Assembly: GCF_011927785.1 (NCBI RefSeq)
Contig: NZ_JAATJK010000001.1
Location: 620,001-684,000, forward strand
Direction: 5' to 3'
Source of the DNA: Micromonospora profundi
Lineage (GTDB): Bacteria > Actinomycetota > Actinomycetes > Mycobacteriales > Micromonosporaceae
Length of the DNA stretch: 64,000 bases
In this document: positions 34,224-41,590 of the stretch, piece by piece
Layout: each line of letters starts with the position of its first letter
How positions within the stretch are numbered: position 1 is the stretch's first letter
The notes under the pieces: generated by a model
Seen by the model: the letters and a program-made list of their open reading frames with translations, nothing else
What the model was told of the DNA's origin: nothing
Database searches by the model: none
Made by a program: the position numbers and the translations under genes

Positions 34224-35864
34224 ATGGCCCGGGCAAAGCAGAACGAGAAGGCCACCACGGTCCGGACCAGCGCCAGCAGTCGGGGGGTCCGAACCCGTTC
34301 GCGGTCGGCGACCATGCTGCTGATCGCCTCGGTGGTCGCGGCGCTCTGGGCGGCGACGATGCTGACCGGAGCGGGGCAGACGGCATACGCGTACGGCTTC
34401 TTCTTCACCGAGTTCTTCGCCGGGGTGGTCGCCCTGGTGTCACTGAGCCTCACAGTGATGCTCGGCCTGCTCGCCACCGACCGGCTGGTGCTGAGCATCC
34501 CGCACCGGGTGCTTATGCAGTCGGCGCACCGGGCCACCGGCGTCCTGGGCGTGGCCGGGCTGGGCTTCCACGTGCTCACGAAGATCGCCACCGGTCGGGC
34601 TGCGCTAACCGACTCGTTGATCCCGTTCGTTGGCGGCCGAGGGCTCTACGTCGGCCTCGGCACGGTGGCCGCCCTGCTGATGGTCAGCGTGATCTGGACC
34701 GGCATCATCCGAGCCCGCTTCGCAGGTGTCGGTCCCAAGTGGCTGTGGCGGGCCATGCACTCCACCGCGTACCTCTCCTGGCCCTTCGCCATCCTGCACG
34801 GCCTCAACGCCGGCCGGGCCGCGAGCTCCTGGGTGGTGCTCAGCTACCTCGCCTGCATCCTGCTTGTCGTGCTGGCGCTGCTGGTGCGGCTCTCGGTGAC
34901 AATCGGCCGGCGCAGCCGCGAGCAGCACCAGGCCGCCCTGCGTAACGCCGCGATGGCCGGCCGGGCCAACGCGGAGAGCCGCGGCCGCGCCCTACTGGCC
35001 GGGCTGAGTCGACGCCGCGACACCAGCGACAACAAGCGTCCCGCCTGGGCGGAGGCCACCACCGCAACCTGGACCGCGCCACCGGCCGGCCCACGGCGGC
35101 GCGACCCCGAGCGGTTCACCGTCCCGGTGGTCCCCGAACCCGGCTCCCTCGCCGAGCCGACCCGGCCCACCCGGCGTCGGCGGGACGTGGAGCCCGCCGC
35201 CCGGCAGGACGTGGACCGGCCGACGCGCGGACGGCGCGACGAGGCGGAGCCCACCCGCCGGTCCTCCCGCCGCAGCGCGCAGGAGCCGCCCACCCGCCAG
35301 CGCGACGAGGAGGAACTGGAGCCCGTGGCCCGCCGGCGAGGCGAGCGCATCCGGGACGATGCGACCACCACCGGCCGGCGACGTGGCACCACGCCCGTCG
35401 AGGAGCCGGCCGCCGAACGGTCCCGCCGACGCTCCCGGACCGAGGACGACGGCACCCGTTACTCAGCACCGCCACGGCGGACGCTCGAAGAGCCCGAGGA
35501 GCCGTGGGACAGCCCGCGCCGCTGGCAGGCCGCGGAGCCGATCTCAGCCGGCCCGGTCTCCGCCGAGCCGATCTCCAGCAGCCCGATCTCCGCCGGTCCG
35601 ATCTCCGCGGCGCCGCGCAGCGGCAGCGGCCGTCACAGCGTCGAGGACGACCTGCCGGAGGAGCCGGACTACTGGCGCCCGCCGGCCCGGTACGTCCCCG
35701 AGGACGTACCGCCGCCCGTCGACGACACCCCGACCCTTGTCGACCTGGCGTCCCGGCGAGCCCGCCGTGCCGCCGGCGAGAGCCGCTCCGCCAAGCGCCG
35801 CAAGGCCAGCGCGGATGCCGTGGACGGAGCGTACTGGGCCGGGCTGCGGGGTGAGGCCAAGTGA
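34224..35864 (+). CDS. Ferric-reductase-like b-heme membrane protein with long charged tail
   Basis: 546 residues. Five or six spans run from residue 30 to 222. Four histidines match the bis-heme FRE pattern: His102-x13-His116 and His179-x12-His192. After residue 230 a tail of about 310 residues is rich in Arg, Glu and Pro with short EPT/RRR blocks and is probably disordered. This tail is unusual for the family. ATG 34224 follows GAGGAG; GTG 34190 is another option. Its stop overlaps the start of the NuoF-like gene, so it probably takes electrons from that NADH/FeS protein and passes them across the membrane. Confidence 0.75.
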   Translation: MARAKQNEKATTVRTSASSRGVRTRSRSATMLLIASVVAALWAATMLTGAGQTAYAYGFFFTEFFAGVVALVSLSLTVMLGLLATDRLVLSIPHRVLMQSAHRATGVLGVAGLGFHVLTKIATGRAALTDSLIPFVGGRGLYVGLGTVAALLMVSVIWTGIIRARFAGVGPKWLWRAMHSTAYLSWPFAILHGLNAGRAASSWVVLSYLACILLVVLALLVRLSVTIGRRSREQHQAALRNAAMAGRANAESRGRALLAGLSRRRDTSDNKRPAWAEATTATWTAPPAGPRRRDPERFTVPVVPEPGSLAEPTRPTRRRRDVEPAARQDVDRPTRGRRDEAEPTRRSSRRSAQEPPTRQRDEEELEPVARRRGERIRDDATTTGRRRGTTPVEEPAAERSRRRSRTEDDGTRYSAPPRRTLEEPEEPWDSPRRWQAAEPISAGPVSAEPISSSPISAGPISAAPRSGSGRHSVEDDLPEEPDYWRPPARYVPEDVPPPVDDTPTLVDLASRRARRAAGESRSAKRRKASADAVDGAYWAGLRGEAK

Positions 35865-37327
35865 TGCGGACGACCGTGCCCCCGGTCGCCTGCGTGGGTG
35901 AACCCCGACTGACCGCCGGCTTCGCCGAGTTCGGCCGACTCGACCTGGCAGCGCACGAGGAGGTGCACGGCCCGATCGGCCCGATGGAACCGGCGCAACT
36001 GCTCCGCCTCGCCGAAGGCATGCAGCTCAAGGGCAAGGGTGGAGCCGGCTTCCCGTTCGCCCGCAAGCTGCGCGCGGTCCTGGAGTCCTGCGAGCGGCAG
36101 GACCTCGCCGCCGTGGTGGTGGTCAACGCCACCGAGGGCGAGCCGGCCAGCTGGAAGGACAAGGTGCTGCTCACCCGCGCGCCGCACCTGATTCTCGACG
36201 GGGCCGCGCTGGCCGCGTACGCGCTCGACGCCGAGGAGATCGTCATCGGTGTCGCCGACGACGGGGTGGGCCGGGAGTCGCTGATGGACGCGCTTGCGGA
36301 GCGGCGGATGCCGGTGCCGGCCACAATCGTCACGGTCCCGCACCGGTTCATCTCCGGCGAGGGCGGCGCGCTCGTCAACGGGATCAACGGGCTGCCGCAC
36401 ATCCCTCCGGGCACCAAGAAACGCTCCAGCGACTCCGGCGTCGGTGGACTGCCCACACTGCTGTCCAACGCCGAGACGTACGCCCAGTTGGCCGTCGCCG
36501 CCCGACTCGGCCCGTACGAGTACGCGGCACTCGGCACCGACGACGAGCCGGGCACCCTGCTGCTCACAGTGACCGGCGCGGCGGCCCGACCGGCGGTCGT
36601 GGAGATCGCCGCCGGCACTCCGCTGCGCGAGATCCTCGACCTGTGCGAGGTGCCGGACGTCCAGGGCATCCTGATGGGCGGCTACCACGGCAAGTGGATC
36701 ACCCCGGAGGCGGCGGAGAAGGCAGAGGTCTCCCGCAAGGGCCTCGCCGCGGTCGGCGGCACCCTCGGCGCGGGCATCATCGTCCCGGTCGGCGTCGACA
36801 CCTGCCCGCTCGGTGAGGCCGCGCAGGTGGTGCGCTACCTGGCCGGAGAGTCCGCAGGCCAGTGCGGACCGTGCAAGATGGGCCTGCCGGACCTGGCCCG
36901 CGCCGTCGACCTGGCCGTCGCCGGCAGCCAACCGGCAGACGTGGTACGCGCCGCAGCCGGCGAGGTGAAGGGCCGGGGCGCGTGCAGCCACCCCGACGGC
37001 ACCGCACGGTTCGCCCTCTCCGCGATCGAGGTCTTCGCCGACGACCTGAGGATGCACAGCACCGGCGACGGCTGCGGCCGGCGGGTCAAGGGCGTCATGG
37101 GGTTGCCGGGCGCGCCCGACGCGAACCCGCAGAAGCTGACCCTGGACTGGTCGCGCTGCGACGGCCACGGGCTCTGCGCGCACGTGGTGCCGGACTTCAT
37201 CCGCCTCGACGGCAACGGCTACCCCGCGTTTCCGGCCACGCCGGTGCCGACCTGGCTGCGGGAGGGCGCGTTGAAGGCGGTGAAGGTCTGCCCGGAGCTC
37301 GCGCTGCGCCTCGCCAAGGCCGAGTAA
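35864..37327 (+). CDS. NuoF-like NADH/FMN domain fused to a C-terminal 3Fe-4S-type ferredoxin
   Basis: 487 residues. The FMN/NADH segments of complex I subunit F are visible: KGKGGAGFPFARKL and VVVNATEGEPASWKDK. An SLBB-like region and the FeS region ESAGQCGPCKMG follow. In NuoF this reads ES-C-x2-C-x2-C; here the first cysteine is alanine. A later GACSHPDG cysteine is kept. The last 65 residues are a ferredoxin with RCDGHGLCAH (Cys-x5-Cys) and KVCPELAL. ATG 35864 overlaps the previous stop. It is probably the NADH-oxidising input of the neighbouring membrane protein. The stop TAA lies inside repeat copy 2. Confidence 0.82.
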   Translation: MRTTVPPVACVGEPRLTAGFAEFGRLDLAAHEEVHGPIGPMEPAQLLRLAEGMQLKGKGGAGFPFARKLRAVLESCERQDLAAVVVVNATEGEPASWKDKVLLTRAPHLILDGAALAAYALDAEEIVIGVADDGVGRESLMDALAERRMPVPATIVTVPHRFISGEGGALVNGINGLPHIPPGTKKRSSDSGVGGLPTLLSNAETYAQLAVAARLGPYEYAALGTDDEPGTLLLTVTGAAARPAVVEIAAGTPLREILDLCEVPDVQGILMGGYHGKWITPEAAEKAEVSRKGLAAVGGTLGAGIIVPVGVDTCPLGEAAQVVRYLAGESAGQCGPCKMGLPDLARAVDLAVAGSQPADVVRAAAGEVKGRGACSHPDGTARFALSAIEVFADDLRMHSTGDGCGRRVKGVMGLPGAPDANPQKLTLDWSRCDGHGLCAHVVPDFIRLDGNGYPAFPATPVPTWLREGALKAVKVCPELALRLAKAE

Positions 37328-37377
37328 GGAAGGGCACCTTCTTAACGCCTCGTGTATAGGAAGGGCCCCTTCCTAAC
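37325..37377. repeat. Bipartite palindromic repeat, copy 2
   Basis: Modules at 37325-37346 (AAGGAAGGGCACCTTCTTAA core) and 37355-37377 (AGGAAGGGCCCCTTCCTAA core) with an 8-nt spacer. The first module begins with the TAA stop of the NuoF-like gene. It lies 21 nt before the thioredoxin-like gene. Confidence 0.75.
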
Positions 37378-37398
37378 AAACTGTGGAGGGAGACACCG

Positions 37399-38007
37399 AT
37401 GCGCAGCTGGCACGGACGGAGGTGGTTACGCCGTGGCGGTACCGCAGCCGTACTCGTTGTCGCTCTGCTCGCCACGGCCTCCTGCACCGGCACGGTGCCG
37501 CCCGACGCTGCCGCCGCCGGGGCGACGCCGGCCCCGGCCAGCTCCCCGGCCGCGCCGACCGTACCCGCCGCCGGCTCACCGACGGCCGCGCCGGCCCCGA
37601 TCCCGGACACCCTGCGCTTCACCGGGACCACCCTCGACGGCAGCCCGCTCGACGCGACGACGTTCGCCGGCCGGCCCGTGGTGCTCTGGTTCTGGGCGCC
37701 GTGGTGCGCCACCTGCGCCAGCCAGGCGTGGACCGTTGCCGAGATCGCACCGCAGTACCGGGACACCGTGCCGATCGTCGGCGTCGCCGGCCTCGGCGAG
37801 CGCAACGCCATGAAGGACTTCGTCACCGAGTTCGACCTCGCCGGCACGCCGCAGATCGACGACCGCGCCGGCGCGCTCTGGCGTCGGTTCAAGGTGACCG
37901 AACAGAGCATCTTCGTGATCATCGACCGGAACGGCACTGTCGTCCACCAGGGCTTCCTCGACGGTGAGGCGCTCACCGCCCGCGTCGCCGCGCTGGCCCG
38001 GGCGTGA
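37399..38007 (+). CDS. Thioredoxin-like lipoprotein (TlpA/DsbE type)
   Basis: 202 residues. Basic lead, hydrophobic stretch AAVLVVALLATASC with lipobox cysteine near residue 29, a 40-residue Ala/Pro-rich linker, and a thioredoxin fold with active site WFWAPWCATCASQ and a cis-Pro region GTPQI. It should be anchored outside the membrane and accept electrons from the CcdA protein whose GTG overlaps its stop (GTGA). GGAGGGAG precedes ATG 37399. Probable roles are disulfide reduction or cytochrome c maturation. Confidence 0.9.
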   Translation: MRSWHGRRWLRRGGTAAVLVVALLATASCTGTVPPDAAAAGATPAPASSPAAPTVPAAGSPTAAPAPIPDTLRFTGTTLDGSPLDATTFAGRPVVLWFWAPWCATCASQAWTVAEIAPQYRDTVPIVGVAGLGERNAMKDFVTEFDLAGTPQIDDRAGALWRRFKVTEQSIFVIIDRNGTVVHQGFLDGEALTARVAALARA

Positions 38008-38951
38008 CCACCCCGCTGCTGCTCGCGCTGACCGCCGGCATGCTCGGCGCTGTCAACCCGTGCGGCTTCGCGCTGCTGCCCGCGTACCTCTCGCTGTTGG
38101 TCGCCGGGACCACCGACACCCGCGGCGCGGTCGGCCGCGCGCTCACCGCGGCGGTCGGGCTGACAGTGGGGTACGTCGTGGTCTTCGGCGCCTTCGGCCT
38201 GGCGCTCGCGCCGCTCGCCGGCTGGCTGCGACCTCGGCTGCCGTGGCTGACAGTGGCGCTCGGGCTGCTGCTCGTGGTGGCCGGCTGTTGGCTGCTCACC
38301 GGCCGGCGGCTGCCCACCCCCGGCTGGTCGGCCCGAGCGCCCCGACTGACCCGTTCCTGGCCGTCGATGGTGCTGTTCGGCGCGGCGTACGCGCTGGCCT
38401 CGCTCGGCTGCGCCATCGCACCGTTCCTGGCCATCGTGGTGACAAGCCTCCAGGCCGGTTCGACCGGCGAAGGGCTGGCGCTGTTCGGCGCGTACGCCCT
38501 CGGTATGGGGCTTGTGGTCGCTGTCGCCGCGCTCGGCGTGGCGCTGGTGCGCGACGGCCTGGTGGCCCGGCTGCGGGTCGCCGGCGCGCTGGTGCCCCGG
38601 CTCAGTGCCCTGGTGCTGCTGCTCACCGGCGGCTACGTCGCCTGGTACGGCTGGTACGAGCTGCGGCTCGCCGCCGGCCGCCGCGAAGCCCTGACGGACC
38701 CGGTGATACGGGCGGCGGCCCAGGTGCAGCACGCCCTCGCCGACGGCCTCGACGCGCTCGGCCCGGTGGTAGTGCTCGCCGTGCTCGTCCTGCTCGCCGC
38801 GCTGGCCCTGGCTGTTAGGAAGGGCCCCTTCCTAACGCCTGCGGTAGAGGAAGGGTCCCTTCCTAACATGGTGGCTGAGCGCCCGACGGCACCGGCGGAT
38901 ACGCCGACGGGGGCCGGGATGGACCCAGCCCCCGCCGAGCGAACCGCTTAG
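38004..38951 (+). CDS. ccdA: CcdA-like thiol/disulfide exchange membrane protein
   Basis: 315 residues with six or seven spans. The CcdA motif AVNPCGFALLPAYLSLL lies in the first span and the second conserved cysteine in ASLGCAIAPFLA. It moves electrons from cytoplasmic thioredoxin to the TlpA-like lipoprotein encoded just upstream, with which it is coupled. The last span ends near residue 270. The remaining 45 residues, beginning RKGPFLTP, are read from palindromic repeat copy 3 and a downstream Pro/Ala tail. The C-terminus is probably dispensable. The stop overlaps the convergent serS stop by 4 nt. Confidence 0.9.
   Translation: MTTPLLLALTAGMLGAVNPCGFALLPAYLSLLVAGTTDTRGAVGRALTAAVGLTVGYVVVFGAFGLALAPLAGWLRPRLPWLTVALGLLLVVAGCWLLTGRRLPTPGWSARAPRLTRSWPSMVLFGAAYALASLGCAIAPFLAIVVTSLQAGSTGEGLALFGAYALGMGLVVAVAALGVALVRDGLVARLRVAGALVPRLSALVLLLTGGYVAWYGWYELRLAAGRREALTDPVIRAAAQVQHALADGLDALGPVVVLAVLVLLAALALAVRKGPFLTPAVEEGSLPNMVAERPTAPADTPTGAGMDPAPAERTA
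38814..38867. repeat. Bipartite palindromic repeat, copy 3, inside ccdA coding sequence
   Basis: Modules at 38814-38836 and 38846-38867, each with the AGGAAGGG-N-CCCTTCCT core, spaced 9 nt. The copy is translated as part of the CcdA C-terminus. Confidence 0.75.
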
Positions 38952-40231
38952 CGCGGGGTAAGGCGGTCGGTGCCCATCCGGTCGCGCAGCACCTCGGGGA
39001 TCAGCACCGAGCCGTCGGCCTGTTGGTACTGCTCCAGGATGGCCGGGAAGAGCCGGCTCGTGGCCAGGGCCGACCCGTTGAGCGTGTGCACGAAACGGGT
39101 CTGCTTGCCGCCCGGCTCGCGGTAGCGGATGGCCGCCCGGCGGGCCTGGTAGTCGCCGGCCCAGGAAACCGACGACACCTCCTTGTACTTGCCGGTGCTC
39201 GGCATCCACACCTCGATGTCGAGGGTCTTCTTCATCGAGGCGCTCGCGTCACCCGCCGAGAGCAGCGTCCGCTGGTAGTGCAGGCCCAGCCCTTCGACCA
39301 GGCTCTCGGCGTGGGCGAGCATCTCCTCAAGCGCGGCGTCCGCCTGCTCCGGAAGGGTGAACTGGAAGATCTCCACCTTGTTGAACTGGTGCCCGCGCAC
39401 GGTGCCGCGCTCGTCCGAGTGCGACCCGGCCGACTCCCGGCGGTAGCACGGCGTGTACGCGAACGCCTTCAACGGCAGCTTCGTGGTGTCCAGGATCTCG
39501 TCCTGGTACGCGCCGAGGATCGCCGTCTCCGAGGTGGGCAGCAGGAACTGCCCGCGCGGGGCGGACGCGGCGTCCAGGTGGTAGACGTCGTCGTAGAACT
39601 TCGGGAACTGGCCGGCGGCGAAACCGGCCGAGTCCAGCAGCAGGTGCGGCGGGAGCAGGAACTCGTACCCGGCCCTGATGTGCTGGTCGATGAAGTAGTT
39701 GAGAAGCGCCCACTCCAGCCGGGCGCCGACCCCCGTGTAGATCCAGAAGCCGGAGCCGCCGAGCTTGACCCCGCGCTCGTAGTCGACAAGGCCCAGTGCC
39801 CGGGACAGCTCCACGTGGTCGCGGACCTTCTCGATCACCGGCGGCTCGCCGAAGGTCTTGACGACCCGGTTGGCCTCCTTGCCGCCGGGGAGGATGTCAT
39901 CGGCGGGCAGGTTGGGCAGCTCGCTCATCGCGGTACGCAGCCGCCCCTGCACCTCGTCCAGCTCGGACTCCAGGTCGGAGAGCTGCCGGCGACCGGCCTC
40001 GGGGGCGACGGCCTCCGGCTCTCGGCCGGCGCGCTTCGCCTCCGCGTACGCCCGAGCGTCCGCCTTGCGGCGCTGCCGCTCGGCGTCGATCTCCGTGATG
40101 AGGGCGCGCCGTTCCTGGTCCAGCCGCTGGATCTCGTCCAGGGCCTGATCGACCTCGGCGGGATCCAGACGCTTCGCCAGCGCGGTCGCCACCGCCTCGC
40201 GATCCTTCCGGATCAACTCCATGTCGAGCAT
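38948..40231 (-). CDS. serS: Seryl-tRNA synthetase
   Basis: 427 residues. The N-terminal coiled-coil arm (residues 30-110, with RQRRKADARAYAEAKRAG) binds the long variable arm of tRNA-Ser. The class II core shows motif 2 (CYRRESAGSHSDERGTVRGHQFNKVE) and motif 3 text ending GSALATSRLFPAILEQYQ. It charges tRNA-Ser with serine and can also serve selenocysteine tRNA. ATG 40231 (MLDMELIRKD) is the conserved start; the longer frame to 40270 is not supported. It converges with ccdA, sharing 4 bp at the stops. Confidence 0.97.
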   Translation of the reverse strand: MLDMELIRKDREAVATALAKRLDPAEVDQALDEIQRLDQERRALITEIDAERQRRKADARAYAEAKRAGREPEAVAPEAGRRQLSDLESELDEVQGRLRTAMSELPNLPADDILPGGKEANRVVKTFGEPPVIEKVRDHVELSRALGLVDYERGVKLGGSGFWIYTGVGARLEWALLNYFIDQHIRAGYEFLLPPHLLLDSAGFAAGQFPKFYDDVYHLDAASAPRGQFLLPTSETAILGAYQDEILDTTKLPLKAFAYTPCYRRESAGSHSDERGTVRGHQFNKVEIFQFTLPEQADAALEEMLAHAESLVEGLGLHYQRTLLSAGDASASMKKTLDIEVWMPSTGKYKEVSSVSWAGDYQARRAAIRYREPGGKQTRFVHTLNGSALATSRLFPAILEQYQQADGSVLIPEVLRDRMGTDRLTPR

Positions 40232-40325
40232 GCTGCTCCGTACGCCTCCGTCCGGGGTCGGGTGGACCACCAGATGCTACCGTCGCGCCCGTTTCGACCC
40301 GGGACGGGGAGCGACGACCCCGTTT

Positions 40326-40408
40326 CAGAGCCGGATCGGCAGGAGCTGTCAGCCCGACCGGCAGGAGCTGTCAGCCCGACCGCAGGAGCTGTCAGAGCCG
40401 GATCGGCA
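40326..40408. repeat. 22-bp tandem repeat plus duplicated gene tail beside the MerR-clamp gene
   Basis: Two adjacent 22-bp units (40338-40359 and 40360-40381, GGCAGGAGCTGTCAGCCCGA core) and a partial third. They are flanked by two identical 16-bp copies of CAGAGCCGGATCGGCA (40326-40341 and 40393-40408). The second flank encodes the C-terminal PIRL and stop of the MerR-clamp gene, so the array looks like a decayed tandem duplication of its 3' end. Confidence 0.7.
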
Positions 40409-41489
40409 TCAGCACGGAGAAGGTGTCGGCGTCGCCCGGGCGACGGACGGCAAGCGGGGCGATCGGCCCGTCCAGCTCCAGCACCAGCTGCGGCCCCCCG
40501 GCGGCGGCCAGCGCGTCGAGCAGGTAGTCACCGTTTACACCGATCCGCAATCCGCCGGCTTGGTCCGTACCGGCCGGGTCGGGCTCGTCGGTGGGGTCCA
40601 GCACCCGTAGGCCGCCCCGGTCGTCGAGGCCGAGGACTGTCACCGCCAGGGGCCGGCCGGCGTACTCGCGGGCCACAGTGGGGGCGGCCGGGGCCGTCAG
40701 CGCGGCCCGCAGCGCCGCCACGTCCACCGGGACGCGGTACGTGGCCCTGTGCTCGCCGACCGCCTCCCGCAGCAGCCGGCGGTAGTCCGGGAAGTCGTAC
40801 GGCAGGGCGGTGCCGGTCAGCGTCCGGCCCGCCACCGCGATGCGCAGGTCGGTTCCGGCCACTGTCAGCCGTACCGGCTCGGGATCTTCGCTGTCGAGCA
40901 GCCGGCGCAGCCGGTCGACGAGGTCCACGGGCAGGAGCACCCGCGTCGGCGGACCGTCGACGGTCGCCCCGGCTCGGGCCAGCGCCATCCGGTGCCGGTC
41001 GGTGGCGACTAGTCGTACGGCGTCCGGCTCGACGTCCAGCAGCACCCCGCAGAGCACCGGCAGCTCCGGGTCGGCGCCGACGGCGAAACGCACCGCGTCG
41101 AGCGCGGCGGCCAGCTCGGTGGGGGAGAGCAGCAGCGTCGTGGCCTGAGCCGGCGCGGGGTCGACCAGGGCCCGGAGCCTGTCGATCTCGCGGCGGGCGT
41201 CGGCGAGCCCGTCGGCCAGCCGGCGCAGATGCGCGTCGAGCAGCCGGTGCACCTCGGCGGGCTCCGCGCGGACCGCGGCGGCGATCTCCGGCACCGGCAT
41301 GCCGACCCGGCGCAGCCCGGCCACCAGCCGGGCCGGGGCGATCTGCTCGTCGGTGTACCAGCGGTAGCCGGTCACCGGGTCGACAAGGGCCGGCTCCAGC
41401 ACGTTAGCCGAGTCGTAGAAGCGCAGGGCGCTCACCGTCAGGCCACTGGCCCGGGCCAGCTCGCCGATGCTGTGCAGGTCGCTCACCAC
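40392..41489 (-). CDS. MerR-type regulator fused to a DNA polymerase III beta-clamp-like module
   Basis: 365 residues. Residues 5-75 are a MerR winged helix (IGELARASGLTVSALRFYDS, GYRWYTDEQIAPARLV). A helical linker follows to about 110. The remaining 250 residues match two of the three beta-clamp domains of DnaN: ALDAVRFAVGADPELPVLCG, VRLVATDRHRMALA, PYDFPDYRRLL, and the clamp-like C-terminus FSVLMPIRL. It could be a regulator that senses a replication-linked ligand through a clamp fold. GTG 41489 is chosen with a G-rich RBS; GTG 41486 or TTG 41510 are alternatives. No partner gene is adjacent in the same unit. Confidence 0.85.
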   Translation of the reverse strand: MVSDLHSIGELARASGLTVSALRFYDSANVLEPALVDPVTGYRWYTDEQIAPARLVAGLRRVGMPVPEIAAAVRAEPAEVHRLLDAHLRRLADGLADARREIDRLRALVDPAPAQATTLLLSPTELAAALDAVRFAVGADPELPVLCGVLLDVEPDAVRLVATDRHRMALARAGATVDGPPTRVLLPVDLVDRLRRLLDSEDPEPVRLTVAGTDLRIAVAGRTLTGTALPYDFPDYRRLLREAVGEHRATYRVPVDVAALRAALTAPAAPTVAREYAGRPLAVTVLGLDDRGGLRVLDPTDEPDPAGTDQAGGLRIGVNGDYLLDALAAAGGPQLVLELDGPIAPLAVRRPGDADTFSVLMPIRL

Positions 41490-41536
41490 GCCGGCATCCT
41501 GCCCCCTCAACCTGGTCGAGAGTCAAGCCGCCGAGA

Positions 41537-41590
41537 GTTAGGAAGGGCCCCTTCCTATGCAAAAGGCGTTAGTAAGGTGCCCTTCCTTAC
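41537..41590. repeat. Bipartite palindromic repeat, copy 4
   Basis: Modules at 41537-41558 and 41568-41590, with the second diverged (GTAAGGTGCCCTTCCTTAC core). The TAA stop of the reductase gene at 41587 lies inside the second module. Confidence 0.7.

Noticed and set aside
39023..41407. 794-residue frame on the plus strand
   Set aside because: Antisense to serS and the MerR-clamp gene; low-complexity Arg/Pro text.
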